A DNA stretch of 64,000 nt, from assembly GCA_002479785.1 (NCBI GenBank), contig DLPD01000005.1, positions 87,380 to 151,379 on the forward strand, in the 5' to 3' direction. A model generated the notes under the pieces. The model was not told the origin of the DNA and searched no databases. It saw nothing but the letters and a program-made list of their open reading frames with translations. Source of the DNA: Cytophagaceae bacterium UBA7467. Its GTDB lineage: Bacteria; Bacteroidota; Bacteroidia; Cytophagales; Spirosomataceae. The number at the start of each line of letters is the position of its first letter. Position 1 is the stretch's first letter. The translations under genes and the position numbers were made by a program. Of this stretch, positions 49,024 through 58,500 are shown one piece after another.

Positions 49024-51962
49024 TTTAGGGCGTTATAAAGGATTTCTGCTGTGTGGAAGCCTGTTTGTTCGATCCCATCTTTGATTTGGTGTCTACAGGA
49101 AGTACCGTTGCTAGCGATGATGCTTTTGATGGGTTTATTTAACAGGCGAGGGAAAAGGACAAGGTTCGCGATTTGCTGAGAGATTTTATAGTGTTTTTTC
49201 TCATAGCCAAAAGATCCCGCCATTCCGCAACAGCCCGTGGGTAATAATTCTACTTCGTATTGAGATGGAATGGTCAAGGCGATGCGGGTTGCACTTAATC
49301 CGGCTATGGATTTTTGGTGGCAATGACCGTGTAACAGGATTTTTTGCTGTTTTCCGTGGAAAGAATCGGAAGTTATTCTTCCTGCTTTGAATTCACGTGC
49401 GATGAATTCGTCGATTAATTGGCAATTCGGTTTTAATTGTTCCGCTTTTTCGCGTTTATCAGCATCAACAAGAGAAGGGATTTCATCTCTGAAGGTTAAT
49501 AGGGCGCTTGGTTCAATTCCAATCAAAGGTCGGTCAATCGAAATGAGATCTGCTAATTGGTCTACATTAGCATTGGCTAACGCTTTTGCCTCCCTTAACA
49601 TTCCTTTTGAAATAAAACTTCTACCGCTAACAATCCCTTTCGGAATTCGAACCCCGTATCCTAATTGATTTAATAATTTAACGGTCTTTTGGCCTAAAGG
49701 AACCTCATTGTGATTCGTGAATTCATCTGCTAAGAGATAGACAAATCCCTTTTCGTAGTTCTCTTGTGGGTTTTTTCGCGCATAACGATCAAACCATTTT
49801 TCTAAGCTGGTGAATTGAACAGTAGGCAGACTTCGCTCGAGGGAGAAACCCATGGTTAATTTCACTAGGCTAGATGTGAGAGGGAATTCAACGATAAAAT
49901 TATACAAAGGTGCTACGTAGCTAGCGATGCGTTGCAGGGTAGGGAAATGCCCGATGAGTTTAGTACGCAAGGGAACACCATTTTTCAAATAGGACTGTTG
50001 TAGCGTTTCCGCCTTTAGTTTGCCCATGTCCACGCCGGAAGGACATTCCGTTTGGCAACCTTTGCAGGACAAACACAAGTCTAAAATTTCATGCAAATCG
50101 GGGTTGCTAAACGTTTCCTCTTTAGGTGATTGTAAGAGTTGCCGGAGCATATTGGCTCTCGCTCTGGTCGAATCTTTTTCTTGCAAAGTAGCCATATAAC
50201 TTGGACACATGGTGCCACCGCTTAAGACTGTTTTTTTGCAATCTCCAGAACCAGAGCATTTTTCAGCGAGGCCTAGCGGATTTCTCCAAACCCCATAATC
50301 AAAGAAATAGGACGGTTCATCCGCTTTGCTGTTCGTAAATCGGAAGGCCGTATCCATGGGTGGGCTATCTGTTATTTTACCTGGATTAAAGAGGTTATGA
50401 GGATCAAATACATGTTTAATCTCTTTGAAAAGGCCATAAACTTCTTTTCCCATTAATTCCGGGATGAATTCGCCACGCAAACGACCATCTCCATGTTCGC
50501 CACTTAATGATCCGTTGTATTTTTTTAGTATTTCTACCGTTTCTGCCAATAATTGACGGAAAAGGGAAACACCCTCAGGGCTCTTTAAGTTAATGAAAGG
50601 CTCTATATGCAATTCGCCTGCACCAGCATGTGCATAGTAGGCGGCATTCGTCTGATATTTAGCGAGTAAAGCTTGTATTTCTGCCACATATGCCGGTAAA
50701 TCTAAAGGGTCCACTGCACAGTCTTCGATCAAATTGACGGGCTGGGTATCTCCCTCCAGGTTTCGGATTAATCCTAGGCCGGCTTTTCGGATATCCCAAC
50801 CTTTGGCAATATCCTGACCATTTAAGGTAGGGTAGGCATACCCCAGGTTTTTAGACGTTAAATGATCAATGAGCTTAGAAACTTGATTCTCTAATGTGGC
50901 CCTATCAGTTGATCGAAATTCCACCATTAGAATGGCAGCTGGTTTTCCTTCAATAAAATCTCGGTCTTTTTCGAAATTCGGATGACCTTCTGTGAACGAT
51001 AGGATGTAATCATCCACTAATTCAGAGGCAAGAATCGGGTGCTTTAGTGCCTCAATATTCACCTGTAATGCTTCTTGTAGGCTTTGGCAATGAATACAGA
51101 CAAGAGCCGCTTCTGGATCAGGCGTGTCTAGTAAGTTTAATTTCATGGCATGTACTACCGCCAATGTCCCTTCTGATCCCGCAATTAACTTAGAAAGATT
51201 AAATGGTTCGCCATCCGGTTGAAAGGGCTGCATTTCCAATAAGGCATCCAAGGCATATCCCGTGTTTCTACGCTTGATAGCCTTTTTAGGAAACTTTTCC
51301 CTAATTAAGGATTGAATTTCCGGGTTATTCAACATGCGGTGAATCTCCCGATAAATCTTGCCCTCTAAATTTTGTAAGGTAGTCTTGTGGTAGAATTCTT
51401 CGCGGGACAATGGATGCGTATGAATCTCGGTGCCATCAGATAAAAAAGCGCGTGTTTCCAAAATATGATCCCGAACGGAACCCCAAACAATACTATGCAA
51501 TCCACAACTGTTATTTCCCAACATCCCACCTAAAAGGGCACGATTTGCCGTAGATGTTTCAGGGCCAAAAAACAAATCAGCTGTTGCTAGGTGTTTATTT
51601 AAGTCATCTCTGACGATGCCTGGTTCAATCCAAACCGATTTTTCTTTTCTGTTAAGTGAAATGACTTTGCCTAAAGCTGAAGAGATTTCCATGACAATAC
51701 CTTCACCTACTACCTGGCCAGCTAATGAAGTTCCAGCTCCTCTTGGAATTAATCCGGTCTTTGCATGAGAGGCAAATTGTATAAGGCGTTTGATGTCTTT
51801 TATGGAGGCAGGGATAGCTACCGCTGCAGGTTTAACTTGGTATACGGAGGCGTCGGTCGCGTAAATACGCTTAGCAATTTGCGAGTTTTGGTTCTCGTCA
51901 AAAAACAGCTGACCATCAAAATGGTCTTTTAACAAACTTACTTCGTAATTGCTCCAGCTCAT
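49020..51962 (-). CDS. FAD-linked and iron-sulfur oxidoreductase (D-lactate dehydrogenase-like)
   Basis: The 980-residue protein joins an FAD_binding_4 domain (about 50-260, GLIPRGAGTSLAGQV and GGMLGNNSCGLHS), an FAD-oxidase C-terminal domain (about 280-540, with HAGAGELHIEPFIN and GEHGDGRLRGEF), an iron-sulfur part (CSGSGDCKKTVLSGGTMCP, CLSCKGCQTECPSG, about 565-655) and a CCG domain (GHCHQKSI, LPTGCCGMAGSFG). It is of the Dld/YdiJ type. The likely substrate is D-lactate or another 2-hydroxy acid, with electrons passed to the membrane, but this is inferred. Its start is divergent from the ABC permease. Confidence 0.87.
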   Translation of the reverse strand: MSWSNYEVSLLKDHFDGQLFFDENQNSQIAKRIYATDASVYQVKPAAVAIPASIKDIKRLIQFASHAKTGLIPRGAGTSLAGQVVGEGIVMEISSALGKVISLNRKEKSVWIEPGIVRDDLNKHLATADLFFGPETSTANRALLGGMLGNNSCGLHSIVWGSVRDHILETRAFLSDGTEIHTHPLSREEFYHKTTLQNLEGKIYREIHRMLNNPEIQSLIREKFPKKAIKRRNTGYALDALLEMQPFQPDGEPFNLSKLIAGSEGTLAVVHAMKLNLLDTPDPEAALVCIHCQSLQEALQVNIEALKHPILASELVDDYILSFTEGHPNFEKDRDFIEGKPAAILMVEFRSTDRATLENQVSKLIDHLTSKNLGYAYPTLNGQDIAKGWDIRKAGLGLIRNLEGDTQPVNLIEDCAVDPLDLPAYVAEIQALLAKYQTNAAYYAHAGAGELHIEPFINLKSPEGVSLFRQLLAETVEILKKYNGSLSGEHGDGRLRGEFIPELMGKEVYGLFKEIKHVFDPHNLFNPGKITDSPPMDTAFRFTNSKADEPSYFFDYGVWRNPLGLAEKCSGSGDCKKTVLSGGTMCPSYMATLQEKDSTRARANMLRQLLQSPKEETFSNPDLHEILDLCLSCKGCQTECPSGVDMGKLKAETLQQSYLKNGVPLRTKLIGHFPTLQRIASYVAPLYNFIVEFPLTSSLVKLTMGFSLERSLPTVQFTSLEKWFDRYARKNPQENYEKGFVYLLADEFTNHNEVPLGQKTVKLLNQLGYGVRIPKGIVSGRSFISKGMLREAKALANANVDQLADLISIDRPLIGIEPSALLTFRDEIPSLVDADKREKAEQLKPNCQLIDEFIAREFKAGRITSDSFHGKQQKILLHGHCHQKSIAGLSATRIALTIPSQYEVELLPTGCCGMAGSFGYEKKHYKISQQIANLVLFPRLLNKPIKSIIASNGTSCRHQIKDGIEQTGFHTAEILYNALK

Positions 51963-52074
51963 AATTCCATAAGGAAAAGTGAAATTACAAAATCCAATCT
52001 TACCTTCATATTGCCATTCAAAGTTTATACACTCTGTTCATAAAAAGCAAGCGTATTTCTAGGGATTAATTTTC

Positions 52075-52082
52075 TAAATTTG
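52075..52082 (+). promoter_or_regulatory. -7 promoter box of the ABC permease gene
   Basis: TAAATTTG matches TAnnTTTG, 17 bases before the ATG at 52100. No clear TTG is seen at the usual distance upstream. Confidence 0.55.
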
Positions 52083-52099
52083 AATTCAAGCAAAATTCT

Positions 52100-53335
52100 A
52101 TGAAGTTTTTAATTCAAGTTTACGAGAGTTTGATCTTTGCCTACCAGGCATTACGCTCTAATCTTATGCGCACAACCTTATCCCTTTTAGGTGTCAGTGT
52201 GGGGATTTTTGCCATTGTCGCCGTATTTACGGCCGTGGATTCATTGAATAAGAACATTCGTTCTGAGATTGATTCTTTTGCCGGTTCAGGAGTTTTGTAT
52301 GTAGGAAAATGGCCTTGGATTATGCAAAACAATTATCCTTGGTGGAAATATCTGAATCGCCCGGAGATGAAATACTCCGAGTTTCAATTTTTGAAAGACA
52401 ATTTAAAATCAGCGAAAGCCATTGCGATAATAGATAATGGTCGTTCAGCGTCTGCGACCAAGGGAAGTTCTAGTATGGATGTGAATATGACAGGTGCTAG
52501 TTACGATTATAATCAAATCACGAGCGTTCCTGTGCAGTTTGGCCGTTATTTCTTACCAATAGAATCGGAGAATGCGTTAAATGTTGTTATTATTGGGGCC
52601 AAAGTCTCAGAAAACCTACAAGCCACTATAGGCGATCAAATCAAATTAAATGGTATTAAATTTCAGGTTATAGGAATTATTGAAAAGAAAGGAAATGATA
52701 TTTTGAGTTTTGGTGGGACTCCTGATGAAAAAGTATTTATTCCTTACTCAACTTTTTCAGCCGTGTTTCAAAAAGACAAACCAGCTCCCGACATAGCCAT
52801 TAAAGCGATGGATGATGATATTGGTCAAGAGAATTTAGAAGGGGAGGTGACGGGTTTAATGCGCTCTTTACGTTCAATTAAGCCGAAGCAAGAAAGTAAT
52901 TTTGCGGTAAATCGCTTAGATGGATTGAATCAATTTTTTGATGGAATCTTCGCAGCGTTGAATATAGCAGGTGCGTTAATAGCAGGTTTCTCTTTATTGG
53001 TAGGAGGTTTCGGGATTGCTAATATTATGTTTGTTTCGGTCAAAGAACGCACTAATATCATTGGAATCCAGAAGTCTTTAGGGGCAAAGAACTATTTTAT
53101 CCTATTCCAATTCCTGTTTGAAGCTGTTTTTTTGAGTTTGATTGGTGGATTAGTGGGAATCGGACTTGTTGTTTTACTAACCTTAATTCCGCAAGACGCT
53201 CTACCTCTAGTATTATCCATGAAGAATATTGTAACGGGTTTGTTTATCTCTAGCTTTATTGGAATCCTGTCAGGAATTATTCCGGCTTGGGTAGCAGCGA
53301 AAATGGACCCAGTAATCGCGATTCGATCGAAATAA
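52100..53335 (+). CDS. ABC transporter permease, MacB/FtsX family
   Basis: The 411-residue protein has the MacB layout: an N-terminal membrane helix (about 22-45), a periplasmic MacB-PCD domain (about 50-275), and three C-terminal membrane helices (about 290-405) with the family motif VGGFGIANIMFVSVKERTNIIG and GAKNYFILFQFLFEAV. It would export a substrate or move lipoproteins with an ATPase and a membrane-fusion partner. Neither partner is next to it, so they must be elsewhere. It is a single-gene unit with a terminator after it. Confidence 0.9.
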   Translation: MKFLIQVYESLIFAYQALRSNLMRTTLSLLGVSVGIFAIVAVFTAVDSLNKNIRSEIDSFAGSGVLYVGKWPWIMQNNYPWWKYLNRPEMKYSEFQFLKDNLKSAKAIAIIDNGRSASATKGSSSMDVNMTGASYDYNQITSVPVQFGRYFLPIESENALNVVIIGAKVSENLQATIGDQIKLNGIKFQVIGIIEKKGNDILSFGGTPDEKVFIPYSTFSAVFQKDKPAPDIAIKAMDDDIGQENLEGEVTGLMRSLRSIKPKQESNFAVNRLDGLNQFFDGIFAALNIAGALIAGFSLLVGGFGIANIMFVSVKERTNIIGIQKSLGAKNYFILFQFLFEAVFLSLIGGLVGIGLVVLLTLIPQDALPLVLSMKNIVTGLFISSFIGILSGIIPAWVAAKMDPVIAIRSK

Positions 53336-53358
53336 TTGCCCTATATTCGAGGAAATAA

Positions 53359-53392
53359 AAAAGCCTCTCCTAAACGAATAGGAGAGGCTTTT
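53359..53392. terminator. bidirectional terminator
   Basis: AAAAGCCTCTCCTA and TAGGAGAGGCTTTT form a perfect 14 bp inverted repeat around AACGAA. It serves the permease gene and the convergent mdh. Confidence 0.92.
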
Positions 53393-53409
53393 AAATGACT
53401 GAGTACTTA

Positions 53410-54345
53410 TTAAAGTGACAAGGTATCTAATACCGAGTTCATGTTGCGAACAGCATCAGCTGATTTGTTGAAAGCAGCTTGCTCGTCAGCAGTTAATTTA
53501 TAATCTACAATTTTCTCCCAACCATTCTTGCCTAATACGACAGGAACACCTAAGCAGATATCTTTTTGGCCATATTCTCCGTCAAGAGATACGCAACAAG
53601 CCATAATTTTCTTCTCATCACGAACGATAGCTTCTACTAGAGCAGCTCCTGCAGCACCTGGTGCATACCAAGCTGAAGTTCCTAATAAGCCAGTTAATGT
53701 AGCTCCACCTACCATGGTATCAGCCACTACCTTATCTAAAGTTGCGTCATCCAAGAATTGAGAGACAGGAACACCGTTATAAGTTGCTAAACGCTTCAAT
53801 GGAATCATTGTTGTATCTCCGTGTCCACCGATAACAGTACCTGAGATATCATTGATAGACACATCCATTGCTTTCGCTAAATAGCATTTGAAACGTGCTG
53901 AGTCTAAAGTACCACCCATTCCAATGATGCGGTGCTTGTCTAATCCTGCTACCGATTTAGCTAAATACGTCATCGTGTCCATCGGGTTAGAGATGATCAC
54001 GATAATCGGGTTTTTCGAATATTTTAAGATGTTTTCAACTACACTTTTCACGATTCCAGCATTCACTCCGATTAACTCTTCACGAGTCATACCAGGTTTA
54101 CGTGGAAGCCCTGAAGTGATCACTACTACATCTGAGTTAGCTGTCTTTGTGTAATCATTCGTAGAACCGATTAATGTTGTATCAAAACCTAACAAGCTAG
54201 CTGTTTGATACATATCTAATGTTTTACCTTCAGCGATACCTTCTTTGATATCTAATAAAACTAATTCATCTGCCAATTCTTTTCTGGCAATGTTGTCAGC
54301 ACAAGTGGCTCCTACAGCACCTGCTCCTACTACTGTGATTTTCAT
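53410..54345 (-). CDS. mdh: malate dehydrogenase
   Basis: The 311-residue protein is of the LDH-like (MDH3) group. The Rossmann motif GAGAVG is at residues 7-12, and Asp32 selects NAD. The substrate-binding Arg region GLPRKPGMTREELIGVN and the catalytic His in VIGGHGDTTMIP are present. It interconverts malate and oxaloacetate in the citric acid cycle. It is a single-gene unit. Confidence 0.97.
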   Translation of the reverse strand: MKITVVGAGAVGATCADNIARKELADELVLLDIKEGIAEGKTLDMYQTASLLGFDTTLIGSTNDYTKTANSDVVVITSGLPRKPGMTREELIGVNAGIVKSVVENILKYSKNPIIVIISNPMDTMTYLAKSVAGLDKHRIIGMGGTLDSARFKCYLAKAMDVSINDISGTVIGGHGDTTMIPLKRLATYNGVPVSQFLDDATLDKVVADTMVGGATLTGLLGTSAWYAPGAAGAALVEAIVRDEKKIMACCVSLDGEYGQKDICLGVPVVLGKNGWEKIVDYKLTADEQAAFNKSADAVRNMNSVLDTLSL

Positions 54346-54383
54346 TGTTATAATTTTTGGTAAGAATGATTCAAAAAACGATA

Positions 54384-54391
54384 CAAAAATA
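54384..54391 (-). promoter_or_regulatory. -7 promoter box of mdh
   Basis: On the minus strand TATTTTTG matches TAnnTTTG and lies 38 bases before the mdh start codon. No TTG is seen at the usual -33 distance. Confidence 0.55.
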
Positions 54392-54442
54392 CGACAAATC
54401 CTTAAATGATTTCATTATATTTAAGCATTAATCTAAATTATT

Positions 54443-54862
54443 ATGTCACAATCAGGGACTTGGGTAAAGCGAATTGTAGACTCTCGTTTTTTTAAAGAGG
54501 CGATGGAAAAGAGTGAAGCGCTTTTTTCTCAAAACAAAGTCGGATTACTTTCCTTGCTGAAAGGGGCTCTTAAAAAGGTACAAGAAACGGCCTCTTCCAG
54601 TAATTTGACCGTTGTTAAATTATTAAATCGCTACATCATTCTTTTTAGTGAATTAATTAAGGCCTATGTGCAAGGTTCTTATACTAAGTTACCTGTCATT
54701 ACGTTAGTTAAAATTACAGCAGCGTTGTTGTACTTTGTGATGCCATTTGACTTTGTTCCAGACTTTTTACCATTAGTTGGGTTTGCGGATGATTTAGCAA
54801 TTGTAGTTTGGGTAGGTAAAGCGATTAAGGAGGAGTTGGATGAGTTTGAAAAACATCTTTAA
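54443..54862 (+). CDS. DUF1232 (YkvA-type) membrane protein
   Basis: The 139-residue protein has the DUF1232 motif in its C-terminal half, LLYFVMPFDFVPDFLPLVGFADDLAIV, with the conserved PFDxVPDFxP. The N-terminal half is charged and helical. The function is unknown. It is followed by tatA after 58 bases with no clear terminator between them, so co-transcription is possible. Confidence 0.88.
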   Translation: MSQSGTWVKRIVDSRFFKEAMEKSEALFSQNKVGLLSLLKGALKKVQETASSSNLTVVKLLNRYIILFSELIKAYVQGSYTKLPVITLVKITAALLYFVMPFDFVPDFLPLVGFADDLAIVVWVGKAIKEELDEFEKHL

Positions 54863-54920
54863 ATACACGATTAATTAACCTTTTTTAAATATATTTACGA
54901 AATTTTAGACACAACACGAT

Positions 54921-55127
54921 ATGATGACTGCAAGCATATTATTATTTTTAAATAGCCTTGGTGGTGGCGAAATGCTATTAATTGGCTTATTGATTTTATT
55001 GTTTTTTGGAGGAAAGAAACTTCCAGAATTAATGAAAGGATTAGGAAAAGGTATTCGCGAGTTTCAAAACGCGAAGAATGATGTTAAAGATCAAATCAAT
55101 AAAGAATTAGAGGATACAAAAGAATAA
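54921..55127 (+). CDS. tatA: twin-arginine translocase subunit TatA/TatE
   Basis: The 68-residue protein has one membrane helix (GGGEMLLIGLLILLFFGGKK), the FGGKKLPELMKGLGKGI hinge and amphipathic helix, and an acidic-basic tail. It forms the pore of the Tat export system for folded proteins. No tatC is in the window. A short leader of about 14 residues precedes the helix. A terminator follows. Confidence 0.95.
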   Translation: MMTASILLFLNSLGGGEMLLIGLLILLFFGGKKLPELMKGLGKGIREFQNAKNDVKDQINKELEDTKE

Positions 55128-55150
55128 TTAGTATCCATTGCCTTAAATCT

Positions 55151-55180
55151 GCATAGTTGGAGAAATTCAACTATGCTTTT
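55151..55180 (+). terminator. terminator after tatA
   Basis: GCATAGTTG (55151-55159) and CAACTATGC (55168-55176) form a 9 bp stem, followed by TTTTGTGTTT. Confidence 0.85.
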
Positions 55181-55206
55181 GTGTTTATACAGATTCCCAG
55201 TTATTA

Positions 55207-56622
55207 ATGAGTAATTCCATTCAACCCTATGCGAAAATCAGGGAGAAATTGTTAGCGGGCGAGCTTTCGGTTTCTGCTATTGTCGCAGGTCATTTACAAC
55301 AAATTCATACACATAATGCTACATTGAATGCATTTTTAGAGGTGTATGAGGAAGAAGCGATGATTCGGGCCGCTCAAGTGGATGCTAAATTGAGGGCAGG
55401 TACCGCAGGTAAATTAGCGGGGATGGTTGTGGGAGTTAAGGACTTATTATGTTATGAAGGTCATCATTCTTACGCGGGGAGTAAGATATTGAACACCTTT
55501 GAATCTACTTTTTCAGCCACAGCCGTTCAGCGTTTATTGGATGAAGATGCCATTATCATAGGTCGTCAAAACTGTGATGAGTTTGGGATGGGTAGTACGA
55601 ATGAAAATTCAGCTTATGGTCCTGTGTTGAATTTTGCGAATCCAGCTTACGTAGCTGGTGGAAGTTCAGGTGGTTCGGCAGTTGCTGTTCAGGCAGGAAT
55701 GTGCCAAGTTTCCTTAGGAACAGATACGGGTGGATCCATACGCATGCCTGCGGCTTTTTGTGGTGTAATCGGATTGAAACCTACCTATGGCTTGGTTTCT
55801 CGTTGGGGATTAATTGCTTATGCGTCTTCTTTTGATACGATAGGGCCGATTGCTCATTATGTTTCGGATACAAGATTAGTATTAGATGTAATTAAAGGGG
55901 AGGATGGCCAAGATAGTACATTGAGTTCCCATATCCCTACACCTACACTTGATAAAAAGCGTGTTGCTTTTATTAAAGAAGTTGTGGAGCATCCGAGTCT
56001 TCAGCCGGAGATTAAAGCGGCTTTTGAAGTGCAAGTGGCTAAATTGAAAAGTTTAGGTTATACAGTTGAGGCCGTAGATTTTCCCTATATAGATCAATTG
56101 TTGCCTACGTATTATGTGTTGACTACCGCTGAGTCTAGTTCTAATTTAGCTCGTTTTGATGGGGTTAAGTATGGCCATCGTACCGCTAATGCGGTTGATT
56201 TGATGCAGCTGTATAAGCGTACCCGTCACGAGGGTTTTGGAGCAGAGGTGCAACGCCGCATCATGTTAGGTACGTTTGTTTTAAGTGCGGATTATTATGA
56301 TGCGTATTATACGAAGGCACAAAAAGTGCGTCGCTTAATACAGGATAAAACGCTTTCGATTTTAGCTGATTTCGATTATATCATTTCTCCTACAACTTCA
56401 TCTACGGCTTACCGTTTAGGAGAGAAAACAGTAGACCCCATCCAGATGTATTTAGGTGATTTGTTTACCGTTCAAGCAAATGTGGCGGGAATTCCAGGTT
56501 TATCGATTCCGATGGGATTTGATTCAGCTGGTCTACCAATGGGTTTTCAGTTAATGACAAGTCCTTTTCAAGAGGCAAAAATGTTAGATTTAGGCGAATT
56601 ACTTAACAAAGATGCGGAATAG
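55207..56622 (+). CDS. gatA: Asp/Glu-tRNA amidotransferase subunit A
   Basis: The 471-residue protein is the amidase subunit that supplies ammonia to convert Glu-tRNA(Gln) and Asp-tRNA(Asn). The amidase triad is Lys78 (GVKDLL), Ser153 (GGSSGGSAV) and Ser177 (GTDTGGSIRMPAA). Its length is typical. No gatB or gatC is in the window. Its last 11 bases overlap the start of the lytic transglycosylase gene, so translation is coupled. Confidence 0.97.
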   Translation: MSNSIQPYAKIREKLLAGELSVSAIVAGHLQQIHTHNATLNAFLEVYEEEAMIRAAQVDAKLRAGTAGKLAGMVVGVKDLLCYEGHHSYAGSKILNTFESTFSATAVQRLLDEDAIIIGRQNCDEFGMGSTNENSAYGPVLNFANPAYVAGGSSGGSAVAVQAGMCQVSLGTDTGGSIRMPAAFCGVIGLKPTYGLVSRWGLIAYASSFDTIGPIAHYVSDTRLVLDVIKGEDGQDSTLSSHIPTPTLDKKRVAFIKEVVEHPSLQPEIKAAFEVQVAKLKSLGYTVEAVDFPYIDQLLPTYYVLTTAESSSNLARFDGVKYGHRTANAVDLMQLYKRTRHEGFGAEVQRRIMLGTFVLSADYYDAYYTKAQKVRRLIQDKTLSILADFDYIISPTTSSTAYRLGEKTVDPIQMYLGDLFTVQANVAGIPGLSIPMGFDSAGLPMGFQLMTSPFQEAKMLDLGELLNKDAE

Positions 56623-57910
56623 AATTATACTTCTTTTCTGTTTATTTATTTCCTCTTTCTCATTTGGGCAAGTCACTGCTGCCTATCAACCTGCTTATGA
56701 TTTAGAACAGATTGATTCTTTGGCCAAAGTGGAGCAAGGTGGCCCACCTGTTTTCAGCATCGATCCCGGTTTAATTCAAGAGCGCTTGAAAAAGTTGGAA
56801 AACGAGATTCCTCTTAATTATAATATAATTACACATCAGTTTGTTGAGATTTTCGCCTTTAGAAAGGCGAGTTTTACACAACGAATGCTGGAGCGTAAGG
56901 ATATCTATTTTCCTCTTTATGAGAAGAATTTGAAGAAATACGGTCTACCAGATGAATTAAAATATTTATCCTTAATAGAGTCTGGTTTAGAAAATAAGGC
57001 CATTTCGAATAAAGGGGCTGGCGGATTATGGCAATTTATGCCCTACACGGCAAGAGGTGATTTTGGGATGCGGGTGGATCAATATATTGATGAGCGTTTC
57101 GATGCCGAAAGAGCAACGGATGCAGCTTGTCAATATTTGAAGCGACTTTATAAAACGTTTGGAGATTGGCATTTAGCGTTAGCAGCCTATAATACAGGTC
57201 CTTCTAATGTGAAAAGAGCGATGCGTCGTTGTGGAGGAGCAAATGATTTTTGGGGTATTTATGCGTGTTTACCTGCTCAAACCCGGGCTTATGTACCTCA
57301 ATTTATAGCGATTACCTATATGATGAATTTCCATTGGGATCATTCTATTCAGCCTGAAAACTGGGTGATTGATATTCCAAAGGATAGTATTTTAGTGAGT
57401 GGGTATCTGAATTTAAACACGCTTACGCGGTTGACAGGATTCTCTTTAGATACGTTAAAGCGGATTAATCCCCATATTATTTCACACTTTTTACCAAGGA
57501 ACGCTAATAAAGTTAAAGTACATATTCCTAAGAGTCATTTTCCCTATTTTGAACAAAATAGGTCTCGTATTCTGGATTCTGCGAGGGTAGATTTATCAAT
57601 ACTGGATTCAGCTGAGATTGATACAAGTGAAAAGGTAGAACCAATTCCCATTGCTCAGCGTCATACCTATCGTGTTAAACGAGGGGAAACTTTATCACGA
57701 GTTGCCCGTAAATTAGGGTTGAGTGTATCTGAATTGAAGCGAATTAATCGCATCAAGGGGAGCAAGTTACAGAAAGGGCAAATGATTGTTTATTTTAAAC
57801 TCTCCCAAGCTTCAAAGAAATACAGCAAGAGAAACGCATTTAGGAAACACAAAAAGACTACTCGTAAAAAGAAAAAGACTAAATCTAACAAACGCCGTAA
57901 ACGCAGATAA
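56612..57910 (+). CDS. membrane-bound lytic murein transglycosylase D-like protein with LysM
   Basis: The 432-residue protein has a signal peptide (about 1-20, cut at SFSFGQ), an SLT domain (about 105-235) with catalytic Glu123 in SLIESGLENKAISNKGAGGL and the AAYNTGPSNVKRA motif, and one LysM domain (about 350-395, TYRVKRGETLSRVARKLGLS). The C-terminal tail is very rich in Lys and Arg. It cuts peptidoglycan in the periplasm. It overlaps gatA at its start and is followed by ruvA after 2 bases. Confidence 0.92.
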   Translation: MRNRIILLFCLFISSFSFGQVTAAYQPAYDLEQIDSLAKVEQGGPPVFSIDPGLIQERLKKLENEIPLNYNIITHQFVEIFAFRKASFTQRMLERKDIYFPLYEKNLKKYGLPDELKYLSLIESGLENKAISNKGAGGLWQFMPYTARGDFGMRVDQYIDERFDAERATDAACQYLKRLYKTFGDWHLALAAYNTGPSNVKRAMRRCGGANDFWGIYACLPAQTRAYVPQFIAITYMMNFHWDHSIQPENWVIDIPKDSILVSGYLNLNTLTRLTGFSLDTLKRINPHIISHFLPRNANKVKVHIPKSHFPYFEQNRSRILDSARVDLSILDSAEIDTSEKVEPIPIAQRHTYRVKRGETLSRVARKLGLSVSELKRINRIKGSKLQKGQMIVYFKLSQASKKYSKRNAFRKHKKTTRKKKKTKSNKRRKRR

Positions 57911-57912
57911 TT

Positions 57913-58500
57913 ATGATAGCTTATTTAAGAGGTAAATTAGCCCACAAAGATCGCGCTCACGTGATCATAGATGTGAATGGTGTAGGGTATGAGGTTAAAA
58001 TTTCTTTGCAAACGTATGCTGCTTTGGCGGATGGAGAAGAGAGTTGTAAACTTTTTACACATTTGCAGGTAAAAGAAGACTCCCATACCTTGGTTGGTTT
58101 TCATTCCATGGATGAAAAGTTGTTATTCCTTGATTTAATATCTGTTTCAGGGATTGGTTTAAGTACGGCTTTGGTGATGTTATCTTCCTTCTCTTCCAAT
58201 GAAATTCGTTCGGCTATTATGAATGAAAATATTGCCTTGATACAATCTATCAAAGGTATTGGATCTAAATCGGCCCAACGAGTTATTCTGGAACTAAAAG
58301 ATAAGTGTAAGAAGGATACATTGTTTGTCGAAGCGGGAATAGCTTCACATGATGCGAATTATGGAAATAAACAGGAAGCGTTAGCCGCCTTAGTTACATT
58401 GGGAATCCCTCGGAGCGCAGCAGAAAAGAGTTTAGATGCTATCCTAAAGTCAAATCCTGATGCAACCGTTGAAAATTTAATCAAGTTAGCCTTGCGATAA
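57913..58500 (+). CDS. ruvA: Holliday junction helicase subunit RuvA
   Basis: The 195-residue protein binds Holliday junctions as a tetramer and loads RuvB. The N-terminal OB-fold (MIAYLRGKLAHKDRAHVIID) is followed by the two helix-hairpin-helix motifs (LISVSGIGLSTALVML, SIKGIGSKSAQRVILELKD) and the C-terminal RuvB-binding domain. No ruvB or ruvC is nearby. Its stop is directly followed by the sprA start. Confidence 0.97.
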   Translation: MIAYLRGKLAHKDRAHVIIDVNGVGYEVKISLQTYAALADGEESCKLFTHLQVKEDSHTLVGFHSMDEKLLFLDLISVSGIGLSTALVMLSSFSSNEIRSAIMNENIALIQSIKGIGSKSAQRVILELKDKCKKDTLFVEAGIASHDANYGNKQEALAALVTLGIPRSAAEKSLDAILKSNPDATVENLIKLALR

